Part shown: positions 1-8,669 of the stretch, piece by piece
Layout: every line of letters begins with the position of its first letter
How positions within the stretch are numbered: position 1 is the stretch's first letter
From: Pontibacter sp. SGAir0037
Lineage (GTDB): Bacteria; Bacteroidota; Bacteroidia; Cytophagales; Hymenobacteraceae
Length of the DNA: 64,000 nucleotides
Direction: 5' to 3'
Assembly (NCBI RefSeq): GCF_005491705.1
Contig: NZ_CP028092.1
Coordinates: 3,286,001-3,350,000 of the forward strand
Notes under the pieces: model-generated
Told to the model about the DNA's origin: nothing
Seen by the model: the letters and a program-made list of their open reading frames with translations, nothing else
Databases searched by the model: none
Translations under genes and position numbers: made by a program

Positions 1-87
1 AGTGCTTTGCATCGAACCAAGAGCTACAGCTAAAACGCATAAACGTTTCAATGCCCTTGTGCCGACCTGTAAAGAGTGTATTTTCAT
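1..87 (-). CDS. Secreted protein, N-terminal fragment (cut by window edge)
   Basis: Reading the minus strand from an ATG at 87 gives 29 open codons to the window edge. The peptide begins MKIHSLQVGT, followed by basic residues (R11, K14, R15) and a hydrophobic stretch (LCVLAVALG), which is the layout of a Sec signal peptide. The segment before the ATG is AT-rich, as usual for leaders in this phylum. The mature protein lies outside the window, so no function can be given. The call rests only on the signal peptide and an open frame, so it is moderately sure. Confidence 0.55.
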   Translation of the reverse strand, partial: MKIHSLQVGTRALKRLCVLAVALGSMQST

Positions 88-564
88 AATAAAGTTTAAC
101 TATTTGCTATAAGGGTAATCAAAATCTAAACATCTTCTACAATCCATCTCGCCTGTAAAAGGCATTACTTCTCATCATTTTTTAGAGGCTCCTCTTTATT
201 ACTGCCCCTCATAATAGATGTAAGTAATTACTTTCTCAGGTTCTATTTTTCAAAGATAGATGCCTTTTACCGAAATAGTCAAACCCATTTCTCTTCCGGG
301 AAATTTACAGAAAAGCGTTTCATGGACATCTGATACGGTTCATGATCGTGACAGAATACGCCATCAGGCTGGAAAAACCGAAAAAACAACGGGATAAGGA
401 GCATCCAGGACACTAAGATAGAGGCCCAGAGATCAGGTACAGCTTTACAATTGGTTCCCGTAAACCATAGATGATACGCTTTAGCCCATCCCTAAACTTA
501 TTTGAATAATGCAAAACAAATTTCTCTGATTTTGAAGCCCACTTACCAGGTAACCTTTGCCTGC
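88..564. other. Gene-free stretch
   Basis: About 480 bases lie between the divergent start of the truncated gene and the 3' end of the 7TM-DISM gene. I see no convincing coding frame, RNA gene or strong terminator. The segment downstream of the 7TM-DISM stop was read for a continuation of the transposase homology (a DDE domain), and none was recognised. Confidence 0.5.
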
Positions 565-2493
565 TCAGGCAAACTGGTTTGTTTCGAGCACGAGCTTACT
601 CCAGCCTTTTTCTCCGGCATTGTGCAGGTCCTTTTTTCGTTCCTCCATTACTTTCTTCACCTTACTGCTGTAAGTCCAGCAGGTGCCTTGCCGGATGGAA
701 AGAATCTCTGAAAGTTTATGAGAGGATATTTTTCCTTGGGTAGTATAAATAAGGTATACCATGTAAAAAGCCTTGTTAATCTGAATCCGGGTGCCCTGGA
801 AAATGGTATTGGCAGTAACAGACTCGTCGTAGCTACATGCTGCGCATCGGCGGCTATAAGGATAACGGCCATGAAAGAAATGTTTATGCCCGCATTTCCA
901 GCAGCTGTACCCATTTTCCCATTTCAGATCAGCCAGAAATTTAAAGCAAGAGTCGTTGTCAGGATAAATCTTACTGAATTCCTCGAAATCCACTTCTGTA
1001 GATAGAGCCCTGGCCTGCGTTACTTTCTGAATATTGCTCTGCAGCTCCACATTGTCTTCTTTTAGCAGCGCATTCATTCTGGATATCTCTTCTGCCTGTT
1101 GCTTTAACAGCACATTCATCGCCAGCAGCTCATCGTTTTTCTGCTCAATTACCTGCGATTTCAGCAGAATTTCCCGTGACTTTTCAACCACTTCTTTGGT
1201 ACGCGACTGCACCTGATTTTCCAGCTCCTTATTCAGCGTATCCTTTAGCTTCAGGTTTACATCCATCTGCTTTATGATCCGCTTCTGCGCATTTTCTTTC
1301 TTCTTTTTAAGTAAACGCACCTTATCGCCAATGGCAAACGAAAGCAGCACCATTTCCATCACAAAACATATTGCCAGAATATAGTGTCCTGCAGGACTGC
1401 CAAATATATCGCCATAACCGAATATAATCAGTACTTTTACCAGGAAGCCCAGGTAAACAAAGCTGTAGCCCAGCAGGAAAAAGCGAGCCGCTCTGTATCC
1501 ATGCTTAAATATGTAAATACCGGTAGCAAAAGAGATCGAGAGCGGGATAATTTCGACAAAGCGATATTCGAACCATTCCGGTTTAACAATTATACAGAAA
1601 AGAAAATAAAGCGTTCGTAAGCCTATAACTGCCAGAAGCACTTTATCCAGCTTAGGAGCCTTAGACTTTACGTGCAGTAGGTCGCGTGCGAAAAGCAAAG
1701 CAAAGGTGCTCATAAAATACAGCGCAATACCATAGGCGTTTCTGTTCAGCCAGGGCGACTCCGGCCACAGGTACTGGAAAGCAATTCCATCGGTAGACAT
1801 TTCGTAAAAGCCGATGCTCAGTATGTATAAGATGTAAAAAACATACTGCCGCTGCTTCATAACCAACAACATCAGGAAATTATAAAAGCAGAAAATCAGA
1901 ATCATGCCATAAAAGATCCCGAACGTAAAGTATTCATCCAGCGCGTAATGGATAAACCAGCTTACACTCCGGAGCACGATAATGACATTCGCCCGTTGCG
2001 ATACCGTTACCCTGAAGTAATAAACCTGTTCCTTGCCCTCAAAATCCTGCAGGGCAAATTCAAAATTTTTGTGGCTGAATAACCTGCTCCCAAACTCGTG
2101 TTTAGCTCCGGTTCTATAAACGTTGTATTTTCCTTCTCCGTCTGGTATGTAAGCTGTAATATCATCGATGGTCTGGTCGAAGAACTCAATAATGTAGTTA
2201 TCCTTCAACTGATCCTCATAATTTACTTTAATCCGATACCAGTAGGCAGATTGGTTATTAATAACCGGACACCATTTGTTAAGAACATGAAAGCTATTGC
2301 TTTTTGCCTGCACCTGTTCGAATGTTAACGCCCCTGCAGGATCTTCGAGATACTCTATTTCACTAAATGTAAAGATATGTTCCTGTACCTCATCCCCTAC
2401 CTGAACGGGCTTTTGTGCCATTGCCGGAAAGAGCAGCAACGAAAGCCCCAGAAACAACAATAAATTAAAGGAGAACTTTATATGAATAGGCAT
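565..2493 (-). CDS. 7TM-DISM membrane sensor with C-terminal IS1595-type transposase zinc ribbon
   Basis: This 642-residue protein has a signal peptide (1-26), a periplasmic 7TMR-DISMED2-like domain (about 30-180, with the YLEDPAG motif), a seven-helix 7TM-DISM membrane region (about 188-390), a long coiled coil (about 395-495), and a C-terminal domain (about 505-605). The C-terminal domain matches the N-terminal zinc ribbon of IS1595/ISXO2 transposases. It has C531-x2-C534 and C550-x2-C553, then SVTANTIFQGT and a helical segment, as in those transposases. The DDE catalytic domain is absent. 7TM-DISM proteins normally carry kinase, cyclase or HTH output domains. Here the ribbon probably acts as a membrane-tethered nucleic-acid-binding output, which is inference. 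It has no operon partner. A TAnnTTTG element lies about 50 bases upstream. Sensor call sure; output function unknown. Confidence 0.9.
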   Translation of the reverse strand: MPIHIKFSFNLLLFLGLSLLLFPAMAQKPVQVGDEVQEHIFTFSEIEYLEDPAGALTFEQVQAKSNSFHVLNKWCPVINNQSAYWYRIKVNYEDQLKDNYIIEFFDQTIDDITAYIPDGEGKYNVYRTGAKHEFGSRLFSHKNFEFALQDFEGKEQVYYFRVTVSQRANVIIVLRSVSWFIHYALDEYFTFGIFYGMILIFCFYNFLMLLVMKQRQYVFYILYILSIGFYEMSTDGIAFQYLWPESPWLNRNAYGIALYFMSTFALLFARDLLHVKSKAPKLDKVLLAVIGLRTLYFLFCIIVKPEWFEYRFVEIIPLSISFATGIYIFKHGYRAARFFLLGYSFVYLGFLVKVLIIFGYGDIFGSPAGHYILAICFVMEMVLLSFAIGDKVRLLKKKKENAQKRIIKQMDVNLKLKDTLNKELENQVQSRTKEVVEKSREILLKSQVIEQKNDELLAMNVLLKQQAEEISRMNALLKEDNVELQSNIQKVTQARALSTEVDFEEFSKIYPDNDSCFKFLADLKWENGYSCWKCGHKHFFHGRYPYSRRCAACSYDESVTANTIFQGTRIQINKAFYMVYLIYTTQGKISSHKLSEILSIRQGTCWTYSSKVKKVMEERKKDLHNAGEKGWSKLVLETNQFA

Positions 2494-2544
2494 AGTAGCA
2501 TTAGATGCTGATAAAGATTTAAATATAACACTTACTTAGCTAAC

Positions 2545-2552
2545 GCAAAAGT
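2545..2552 (-). promoter_or_regulatory. -7 promoter element of the 7TM-DISM gene
   Basis: The minus strand reads TACTTTTG, matching the Bacteroidota -7 consensus TAnnTTTG, about 50 bases before the ATG at 2493. No clear -33 TTTG was found at the usual spacing. Confidence 0.5.
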
Positions 2553-2653
2553 ACGCATCTTAATTACAGTCTATCGTTTACTGGTAAGATATTTGCTTCT
2601 AAACTTCATCATTCTTATCTTAGTATAAGATTTTAGACATCAGCGACTTCACC

Positions 2654-3325
2654 GTGAAAAATATAGTAAAAACAATATTTGCCTGCTGCCTGCTTTTTGC
2701 AGGCTCTACAACCCTGGCACAGCAAGCCACACCTCCTGTAAAAGCCAGCCTCGACGCAGCACCTGCAACGGTAGAGCAGGCAACAACAGAAACTTTGCCT
2801 GTAACCCGGGAAACTGAAAGTACACCAGCTGCCACACTGCCTCTTAACCGGTTCAGCTATGGTTTATCTTTAGGCTCCAGCTTTGGCAGTGGCTTTGGTG
2901 CTACTTTTGCAGAACCTTCGGTCAGGCACCAGGTCAGCGATCGCTTTCGGGTGTTTGGCAGCTTTACTTACATGAATGTAATGTCGCAGCAGTATACCAT
3001 GCATAGCCCGGAGGGCGGTACAGTTGTAGCTAACAGTGGCCCCAGCAACCATTACATCGTGAATGCGGGAGTAGATTACCTCGCCAGCGACCGCCTGATA
3101 CTGAGTGGCAGTGTCTGGAAGGATTTTTCAAATGTACCGGCTCCAAACCCACTGTACAATGGCCTTTTTCAGCCATCCAGGCAAGGGGCCGATTTTAGAG
3201 CTACCTATAAAATAACAGAAAATCTTTCTGTTACAGGTGGTGTGCGGTACTCTAATGGCGGCTCGCCGATGCAAGGTTTGTATGGCCCCGGATTAGGTGG
3301 CTATAGAAGTAGCGCCTGGTGGTGA
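2654..3325 (+). CDS. Secreted beta-rich protein of unknown function
   Basis: This 223-residue protein starts at GTG 2654. Its signal peptide (about 1-22) ends in TLAQQ. A Pro/Thr/Ala-rich linker (23-60) follows, then a segment of alternating strands rich in Gly, Ser and aromatics (FRVFGSFTYMNVM, RLILSGSVWKDF, NLSVTGGVRYSNG), like a small outer-membrane beta-barrel. The C-terminus is Trp-Trp rather than the classical Phe. No family was recognised. It is monocistronic and followed at once by a strong terminator. It is probably an outer-membrane or cell-surface protein, by inference from composition. Confidence 0.75.
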   Translation: MKNIVKTIFACCLLFAGSTTLAQQATPPVKASLDAAPATVEQATTETLPVTRETESTPAATLPLNRFSYGLSLGSSFGSGFGATFAEPSVRHQVSDRFRVFGSFTYMNVMSQQYTMHSPEGGTVVANSGPSNHYIVNAGVDYLASDRLILSGSVWKDFSNVPAPNPLYNGLFQPSRQGADFRATYKITENLSVTGGVRYSNGGSPMQGLYGPGLGGYRSSAWW

Positions 3326-3341
3326 GAATGAAAAATTACAT

Positions 3342-3378
3342 AAAGCACTTTTCTTGAAAGAGGAAAGTGCTTTTTTTA
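3342..3378 (+). terminator. Rho-independent terminator
   Basis: Arms aaagcacttt and aaagtgcttt are separated by a short loop and followed by a run of seven T. It sits 17 bases after the stop of the secreted protein gene. Confidence 0.85.
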
Positions 3379-3467
3379 TTTTAGCCGCGTTTCAAAGTTT
3401 AGCATTGTACCTCTTCCTCCTATTTTGCGTTTAGCTGTAAAGTAACCAGAAGAACCGTAGAAAAAGC

Positions 3468-4487
3468 TTGGAACAAAAGAAACTTAAACAAAGGCATATC
3501 CGCAATGAGCGGTTGGAAACCATAAAACCAGATTACAGGGGTAATAAGGTGATTGATGGCGTTTTTGCCAACGGAGATAAAGTATATAAACCTGCCTTAG
3601 CCAATGTACTAAAGTGGCAGCTATCTAAAAACCCGCAGCGGGAAGAGAAAAAAAGAGATACTTATACTCCTCCTGTTCAAAAAGGTACCGATTTTATCTC
3701 TTCTTCCGAAGAAATGGTGGTATGGCTCGGGCACGCCAGCTTTTTTATCCGCCTGAATGGTGTTACGTTTCTTACTGACCCGGTTTTTAACGACATTCCG
3801 CTGGTTAAACGCAAAGCAGGTATGCCCTGTGCGCCAGAAGATTTCAAAAACATTGATTTCCTGCTGCTTTCGCACGCCCACTACGATCACCTCGATAAAA
3901 GCTCCGTAAACCAGGTGTTTAGTAGCAGCCCATCCTTAAAAGCACTTATTCCGCTTGAGGTAGGAAGTATTCTAAGAGGCATAAACCCACACTTGCCCTA
4001 CCAGGAGGCCGGATGGTACCAGAAGTATGACCTGACTCCGGATGGCGTGGAAGTATACTTTTTACCTGCCTCACACTGGAACAGGCGCACGCCCTTCGAC
4101 ATGAACAAAATGTTATGGGGGAGCTTCTTGCTGAAAACCAATAACACACTGCTGTACTTTGCCGGAGACACCGCCCTTAATTCTCATTTTGAGGAAATAG
4201 AAGCTCTCTTTGGGCCTATGGATGTGTGCCTGATGCCTGTCGGAGCATATAAGCCGGCCTATTTAATGCAGGGCAGCCACATGAACCCGCATGAAGCTGT
4301 AAAAGCCTATAACCTGCTCCGCGGCGGCACTTTTATCCCAATGCACTACGGCACCTTCGATTTATCAGATGAGCCCGCAGGCGAACCTGTGCGCATATTA
4401 GAGCAAATAGCCGCAGGAGGCATGCTGCAGGGGCTTAAAATACCTGCTATCGGGGAGCCAGTTCTTTTAAGCCAGCTACAGGTATAG
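3468..4487 (+). CDS. MBL-fold metal-dependent hydrolase (NAPE-PLD/UlaG-like)
   Basis: This 339-residue cytoplasmic protein has the metallo-beta-lactamase signature H136-A-H138-Y-D140-H141 after strand FLLLS. Further family motifs are LGHASFFIRLNG, the LTDPVF strand, PASHWNRR, FAGDTA and the late metal ligand region PMHYGTFD. This spacing is that of the NAPE-PLD-like branch (COG2220), whose members hydrolyse phosphodiesters or lactones. The bacterial substrate is not known. The start is TTG at 3468; no upstream in-frame ATG exists. It lies alone between a terminator and the symporter promoter. Confidence 0.85.
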   Translation: MEQKKLKQRHIRNERLETIKPDYRGNKVIDGVFANGDKVYKPALANVLKWQLSKNPQREEKKRDTYTPPVQKGTDFISSSEEMVVWLGHASFFIRLNGVTFLTDPVFNDIPLVKRKAGMPCAPEDFKNIDFLLLSHAHYDHLDKSSVNQVFSSSPSLKALIPLEVGSILRGINPHLPYQEAGWYQKYDLTPDGVEVYFLPASHWNRRTPFDMNKMLWGSFLLKTNNTLLYFAGDTALNSHFEEIEALFGPMDVCLMPVGAYKPAYLMQGSHMNPHEAVKAYNLLRGGTFIPMHYGTFDLSDEPAGEPVRILEQIAAGGMLQGLKIPAIGEPVLLSQLQV

Positions 4488-4523
4488 AAAAGACTCCGGG
4501 GCTGGAGTAGCAACATAATTTTC

Positions 4524-4531
4524 TATATTTG
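4524..4531 (+). promoter_or_regulatory. -7 promoter element of the symporter gene
   Basis: TATATTTG matches TAnnTTTG. It overlaps the TTG at 4529 that would be the most upstream start of the symporter frame. A transcript starting a few bases later cannot contain that TTG, so this element argues for the ATG at 4568. Confidence 0.6.
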
Positions 4532-4567
4532 CAGACTGATAAATCTTTCGGTTTACAAAACCTAACC

Positions 4568-6052
4568 ATGACTCCTCAGAATATATCTCCCCAATTAATA
4601 CTCGGCCTGATAGCAGCTTATTTCCTGATCCTGATTTTCATCTCTTACCTGACCAGCAGGAACACGGATTCTGAAACGTTCTTTCTGGCAAATAGAAGAT
4701 CGCCCTGGTATGTTGTAGCCTTTGGCATGATAGGTACCTCTTTATCTGGTGTAACCTTTGTTTCTATACCTGGTATGGTGAGAACAGCTCAATTCTCTTA
4801 TCTGCAACTGGTGCTTGGATACTTACTGGGTTACCTGGTAATTGCCACTATCCTGATGCCGCTCTACTACCGCCTTAACCTGGTCTCTATTTATACTTAC
4901 CTCGAACAGCGCTTTGGCTACTGGTCCTATAAAACAGGGGCTGCTTTTTTCCTGCTTTCCCGTACATTGGGTGCTTCTATTCGCCTATTCCTGGTGGCAG
5001 GGGTGCTACAGTTAGCCGTTTTTAACGATCTGGGTGTGCCTTTTTCTGTATCCGTTATCATTACCATTCTGCTGATCTGGATTTATACTTTCAGGGGAGG
5101 CATGAAAACGATTATCTGGACAGATACTTTCCAGACTACCGCTATGCTTTTAGCGGTTATCACAAGTATCACCCTTATTTCGGATGAACTCAATTTATCG
5201 TTTCAAGGTCTTGTAAACACTGTATCAGAGAGCGACTACTCTCAGGTATTCTTTTGGGATTTTAAAGACAGCAAATACTTTTTAAAGCAGTTCTTTTCCG
5301 GAGCTTTCATAGCGATTGTTATGACAGGACTGGACCAGGATATGATGCAAAAGAACCTGAGCTGCAAGAACATTGGCGAGGCTCAGAAAAACATGTTCTG
5401 GTTCAGCGTTATACTTGTATTTGTAAACCTGCTGTTTCTTGCTCTTGGCGCGCTGCTATACCTTTATGCTAACGCCAAAGGCATTAATTTACCGGCAAAA
5501 GGCGATGATGTGTTTCCGTTTCTGGCTCTTAACCACTTTTCCAGCTTCTCAGGCATTGTATTTATACTGGGCATTATTGCCATTACCTATGCCTCTGCCG
5601 ATTCTGCCCTCACAGCACTTACCACCTCTTTCTGCGTTGATTTCCTGGACTTCCGGAACAGAAGCGAACAAGAGCGTGTGCGCATGCGCTATATCGTACA
5701 CTTTGGTGTCTCCGTAGTGATGGTGCTGGTAATTATTGCTTTTGATATACTAAACAGCGAGAGTGTTATTAATGCTGTATTTAAAGTGGCAGGATATACC
5801 TATGGCCCCTTACTTGGCCTTTACTCCTTTGGCCTCTATACCAAGCGCCCTGTCAGAGACAGATTTGTACCGATCATCTGTGTTGTTGCACCTATCCTGA
5901 CCTATGTCATCAGTTCTAATTCCGCAGAATGGTTTAGCGGCTACGAATTCGGCTTTGAGGTGCTTATTCTGAACGGTTTCCTGACATTTATTGGCTTGTA
6001 TGGCATTTCTACCAAAGCCACAGATTTAGAATTAGCCCAGGAGCAACTATAA
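4568..6052 (+). CDS. Sodium:solute symporter (SSS family)
   Basis: This inner-membrane transporter of 494 residues couples sodium influx to uptake of an unidentified solute. About 13 hydrophobic segments span the length. Early motifs ESETFFLANRR-like (DSETFFLANRRSPW), GMIGTSLSGVTF and RFGYWSYK are characteristic of the SSS superfamily (PF00474), and GLDQDMMQKNLSCK matches the central cytoplasmic loop. The ATG at 4568 is preferred over an upstream TTG because the -7 element overlaps the latter. It is a stand-alone gene; the substrate (sugar, sialic acid, amino acid) cannot be told from the sequence. Confidence 0.88.
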   Translation: MTPQNISPQLILGLIAAYFLILIFISYLTSRNTDSETFFLANRRSPWYVVAFGMIGTSLSGVTFVSIPGMVRTAQFSYLQLVLGYLLGYLVIATILMPLYYRLNLVSIYTYLEQRFGYWSYKTGAAFFLLSRTLGASIRLFLVAGVLQLAVFNDLGVPFSVSVIITILLIWIYTFRGGMKTIIWTDTFQTTAMLLAVITSITLISDELNLSFQGLVNTVSESDYSQVFFWDFKDSKYFLKQFFSGAFIAIVMTGLDQDMMQKNLSCKNIGEAQKNMFWFSVILVFVNLLFLALGALLYLYANAKGINLPAKGDDVFPFLALNHFSSFSGIVFILGIIAITYASADSALTALTTSFCVDFLDFRNRSEQERVRMRYIVHFGVSVVMVLVIIAFDILNSESVINAVFKVAGYTYGPLLGLYSFGLYTKRPVRDRFVPIICVVAPILTYVISSNSAEWFSGYEFGFEVLILNGFLTFIGLYGISTKATDLELAQEQL

Positions 6053-6117
6053 GAGACTAAATTTAATTCCGGAGGAAAGCACCTTCTTGCAGGAGTGAGT
6101 AAGGGCTGCGTTTGTTA

Positions 6118-6159
6118 TAAGCTTTTAATGGAGACAAAAAAGTCACCATTAAAAGCTTA
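6118..6159 (+). terminator. Hairpin after the symporter gene
   Basis: Arms of 14 bases (taagcttttaatgg and ccattaaaagctta) flank a 14-base loop. There is no T run after the right arm on the plus strand, so termination is likely but not certain. Confidence 0.5.
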
Positions 6160-6290
6160 AGCTATTCCTGCTTGATAGCACCACCTCTTGCAGAAGCAGA
6201 TTTTCAATAACAGAGATTGAATAAGCTATGTACAAGTGCCCGGTGAGGTAAAACATGGGCAGCAGCAATACTCCTGCTATACCCAAACAC

Positions 6291-6319
6291 AAAAAGCCTT
6301 GCATAGGCATGCAAGGCTT
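6291..6319 (-). terminator. Rho-independent terminator of rpsT
   Basis: Perfect 11-base arms (aagccttgcat and atgcaaggctt) with a 4-base loop. On the minus strand the stem is followed by a run of T, and it lies 23 bases beyond the rpsT stop. Confidence 0.85.
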
Positions 6320-6341
6320 CACGAAGAGGAAATTCAAAAAA

Positions 6342-6602
6342 TTAAGCTGCCGCTAAACTGTTAACGAATTTAGCTAACTTAGACTTATTGTTAGCAGCTT
6401 TGTTTTTATGAATAATGTTTTTCTTAGCCAGACGGTCAATCATTGAAGAAACTGTCTTGTACAGTTCCTGCGCTTCACCTTGATCTGTCGTATTTTTCAA
6501 TTTTTTGATGAAAGTACGAGTAGTTTTCGCCTGGTACCTGTTACGAAGACGTTTAGCGTCGTTAGATCTGATTCTCTTTAATGCCGACTTGTGATTAGCC
6601 AT
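6342..6602 (-). CDS. rpsT: 30S ribosomal protein S20
   Basis: This 86-residue basic protein begins MANHKSALKRIRSN and contains the S20 core NRYQAKTTRTFIKKLK followed by KNIIHKNKAANNKSKL. It binds the 5' domain of 16S rRNA in the small ribosomal subunit. Length and start are typical of the family. It has its own promoter element (TACCTTTG at 6654-6661, minus) and terminator, so it is a single-gene unit. Confidence 0.97.
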   Translation of the reverse strand: MANHKSALKRIRSNDAKRLRNRYQAKTTRTFIKKLKNTTDQGEAQELYKTVSSMIDRLAKKNIIHKNKAANNKSKLAKFVNSLAAA

Positions 6603-6653
6603 ATTATTTTATCGTAATAAATGAATGCTTCTTTCCGTTTCTTAAATGGATTG

Positions 6654-6661
6654 CAAAGGTA
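6654..6661 (-). promoter_or_regulatory. -7 promoter element of rpsT
   Basis: The minus strand reads TACCTTTG, matching TAnnTTTG, about 50 bases upstream of the rpsT ATG. A TTGG lies about 19 bases further upstream, a weak match to the -33 element. Confidence 0.6.
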
Positions 6662-6783
6662 AAACCTTAATAGTTAATTTCCAACAACTCATTCGGATAA
6701 AATCTATTTTATGTTAAAACGTAACAAAAGGCCCCTGTTTGCTCTATATAGCACTGTAACTAGATTTCCGATTACCTACTAAT

Positions 6784-6791
6784 TACCTTTG
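6784..6791 (+). promoter_or_regulatory. -7 promoter element immediately before the first di-heme peroxidase gene
   Basis: TACCTTTG matches TAnnTTTG. Only five bases separate its G from the ATG at 6797. In this phylum transcription starts a few bases after the element, so the mRNA would be leaderless or nearly so, if this is the promoter used. Confidence 0.55.
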
Positions 6792-6796
6792 CAGTA

Positions 6797-7915
6797 ATGA
6801 TTCGCCTCAAATATACAGCTTTACTCTTACTATCCTCTGCTTTCTTTTTCTCCTGCTCCAGCGAACCAGGACCATTAGAGGAGCCGGATGTTGTAGTGGA
6901 ACCTAATAAACCTACCCCCTACCAGCTGGTTATCCCCAATAACCTGCCTAAAACCTTCACTATACCCGAAAACAACCCACTTACAGTAGAAGGGGTAGAA
7001 CTTGGCAGGCACTTGTTCTACGAAAGAAAACTTTCAGGTGATAACACCATGTCGTGCAGCACCTGCCACCAACAGCAATTAGCCTTTACCGATGGCAAAG
7101 CAGTAAGTTTTGGCATTGCCAGGCGGCCTACCAAACGTGGAGCTATGTCGCTGGCCAATATGTTGTGGTTCAACCGTTTTAACTGGGACGGCGAAGCAAA
7201 CAGCCTGGAACAACAGGCGCTTATTCCCCTGGAAAGCGAACTGGAAATGCACCAGTCGCTGAGCGACGGAGTTAAAAAACTACAGGAAACAGGTCTTTAC
7301 CCCCCGATGTTTCAGAAGGCATTTGGCTCCAGCACTATTACCGAAGAAAACGTGCTTAAAGCGCTTGGGCAGTTCCAGCGCACACTCATTTCCGGCAATT
7401 CCCGCTATGATCAGTATCTCGAAAACAAGATTAACCTGACACCTGACGAAATGGAAGGCATGGCGCTTTTTATGACTCACCCCGAACCAGCTCAAAACTT
7501 AAGAGGCGGCAACTGTGGCGACTGCCATGGCGGCACCCTTCTGACAACCCGCACTTTCCATAACAATGGATTAGATGTAGAACTGAAAGACAATGGTTTA
7601 GGAGCTATCACAGGCAGAGCAACCGACAATGGCAAGTTTAAAGCGCCTTCGCTCCGCAATATTGCCTTAACAGCACCTTACATGCACGATGGCCGCTTCG
7701 AGACACTGGAGCAGGTACTGGATCATTATAACGAACTTCACCTGTTTAACAACCCAAACCTTGATCCGCTTATTATGGAAGCATCCAATATGACTAATGG
7801 CAGAACCCTGAAGCTAACAGAGGAAGAAAAACAGAAAATCATCAAGTTCCTTCACACCCTAACCGACGAGTCTTTTATTACTGATCCGCGTTTTTCAGAC
7901 CCTTTTAAACAGTAG
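6797..7915 (+). CDS. Di-heme cytochrome c peroxidase/MauG-like lipoprotein
   Basis: This 372-residue lipoprotein has lipobox Cys20 (FFFSC). Two heme c sites, CSTCH (87-91) and CGDCH (241-245), place it in the bCcP/MauG superfamily. Other family segments are LGRHLFYERKLS near the N-terminus, GQFQRTLISGNSRYD, and the late TAPYMHDGRFETLEQVLDHY. Such enzymes reduce peroxide or use high-valent hemes to oxidise a partner protein. The gene is followed after 4 bases by an MbnP-family gene, and a paralogue lies beyond. This context favours an MbnH-like role, oxidising a tryptophan of MbnP, over simple peroxidase activity (inference). It acts in the periplasm or at the outer membrane. Confidence 0.88.
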   Translation: MIRLKYTALLLLSSAFFFSCSSEPGPLEEPDVVVEPNKPTPYQLVIPNNLPKTFTIPENNPLTVEGVELGRHLFYERKLSGDNTMSCSTCHQQQLAFTDGKAVSFGIARRPTKRGAMSLANMLWFNRFNWDGEANSLEQQALIPLESELEMHQSLSDGVKKLQETGLYPPMFQKAFGSSTITEENVLKALGQFQRTLISGNSRYDQYLENKINLTPDEMEGMALFMTHPEPAQNLRGGNCGDCHGGTLLTTRTFHNNGLDVELKDNGLGAITGRATDNGKFKAPSLRNIALTAPYMHDGRFETLEQVLDHYNELHLFNNPNLDPLIMEASNMTNGRTLKLTEEEKQKIIKFLHTLTDESFITDPRFSDPFKQ

Positions 7916-7919
7916 TTAT

Positions 7920-8669
7920 ATGAAAAAGCTTTTTGCATCTTTAGTACCGGCACTAGCGCTTCTTACCCTTATCACCTCCTGCTCCGACGACAACATTGCC
8001 ACCAATGGAAGTGTAGTGCTTCAATTTGAGCATATGGTGGGTTCTCAGGTTCTACAGCTTGAAGATGAATCTTATACCAGTCCGGCAGGCATTCCCTATA
8101 CTGTTAGTAGCTTTAAATATTATATCAGTAATGTAAAATTACTCAACGATGCCGGCCAGGTTACTTATGTAGAGCCGGAAAGTTATCATCTGATAGAACA
8201 GGGCGGGAAAACATTTTTTGAGTTAAAAGATATACCGGCTGCTACTTACTCCGGCCTGGAGCTATCCATTGGCGTAGATGAGGAACTGAACCACCGCATT
8301 GATCATCAGGGAGATCTTGATCCTGCCAACGAAATGGTGTGGGACTGGGACTCCGGCTATAAATTTCTGATGGTTGTAGGCAATTTTACGGGCAATACCC
8401 GAAATGGCGGACTTGTTTTCCATGTAGGAGGCGATGTAAATTACAAAACGCTTCAGTATACTTTGCCTCAACCTATAAACCTCCAGAAAAGTCAACGCTA
8501 TCAGGTACTGTTGCAGGCCGATGTAAATGAGATATTTCAAAATCCTAACCTGATCGATTTTGACCAGACAAGCTCTTCAGGTCATGGCATGGGGCCAAGT
8601 ATCATTGCGGAGAACTATAGTAATGGATTCCTGAAGGTGGTAAGTACTACTGCACTACAGGCAGAATGA
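7920..8669 (+). CDS. MbnP-family lipoprotein
   Basis: This 249-residue protein has lipobox Cys21 (LITSC). It is a beta-rich MbnP-like domain (TIGR04052 type): FKYYISNVKLL, YHLIEQ, GLELSIGVDEELNHR and the hallmark tryptophan motif MVWDWDSGYKF (W141, W143), then GGLVFHVGG. In the methanobactin system MbnP binds copper after a partner di-heme MbnH converts a tryptophan to kynurenine. Homologous pairs occur widely outside methanotrophs. Here the gene lies between two di-heme enzyme genes, 4 bases after the first and overlapping the second by 4 bases (ATGA), so all three are translationally coupled. Copper handling is inferred. Confidence 0.82.
   Translation: MKKLFASLVPALALLTLITSCSDDNIATNGSVVLQFEHMVGSQVLQLEDESYTSPAGIPYTVSSFKYYISNVKLLNDAGQVTYVEPESYHLIEQGGKTFFELKDIPAATYSGLELSIGVDEELNHRIDHQGDLDPANEMVWDWDSGYKFLMVVGNFTGNTRNGGLVFHVGGDVNYKTLQYTLPQPINLQKSQRYQVLLQADVNEIFQNPNLIDFDQTSSSGHGMGPSIIAENYSNGFLKVVSTTALQAE

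Noticed and set aside
88..564. Possible remnant of an IS1595 DDE domain downstream of the sensor gene
   Set aside because: Read in the minus frames after the sensor stop; no DDE or transposase-like peptide was recognisable and no inverted repeats or target duplications flank the region.
4529..4567. TTG start 13 codons upstream of the symporter ATG
   Set aside because: The TTG lies inside a TAnnTTTG promoter element, so it is probably not in the transcript.
6149..6337. Minus-strand frame of 62 codons before rpsT
   Set aside because: It runs through the rpsT terminator hairpin and has no family features; it is an accident of the intergenic sequence.
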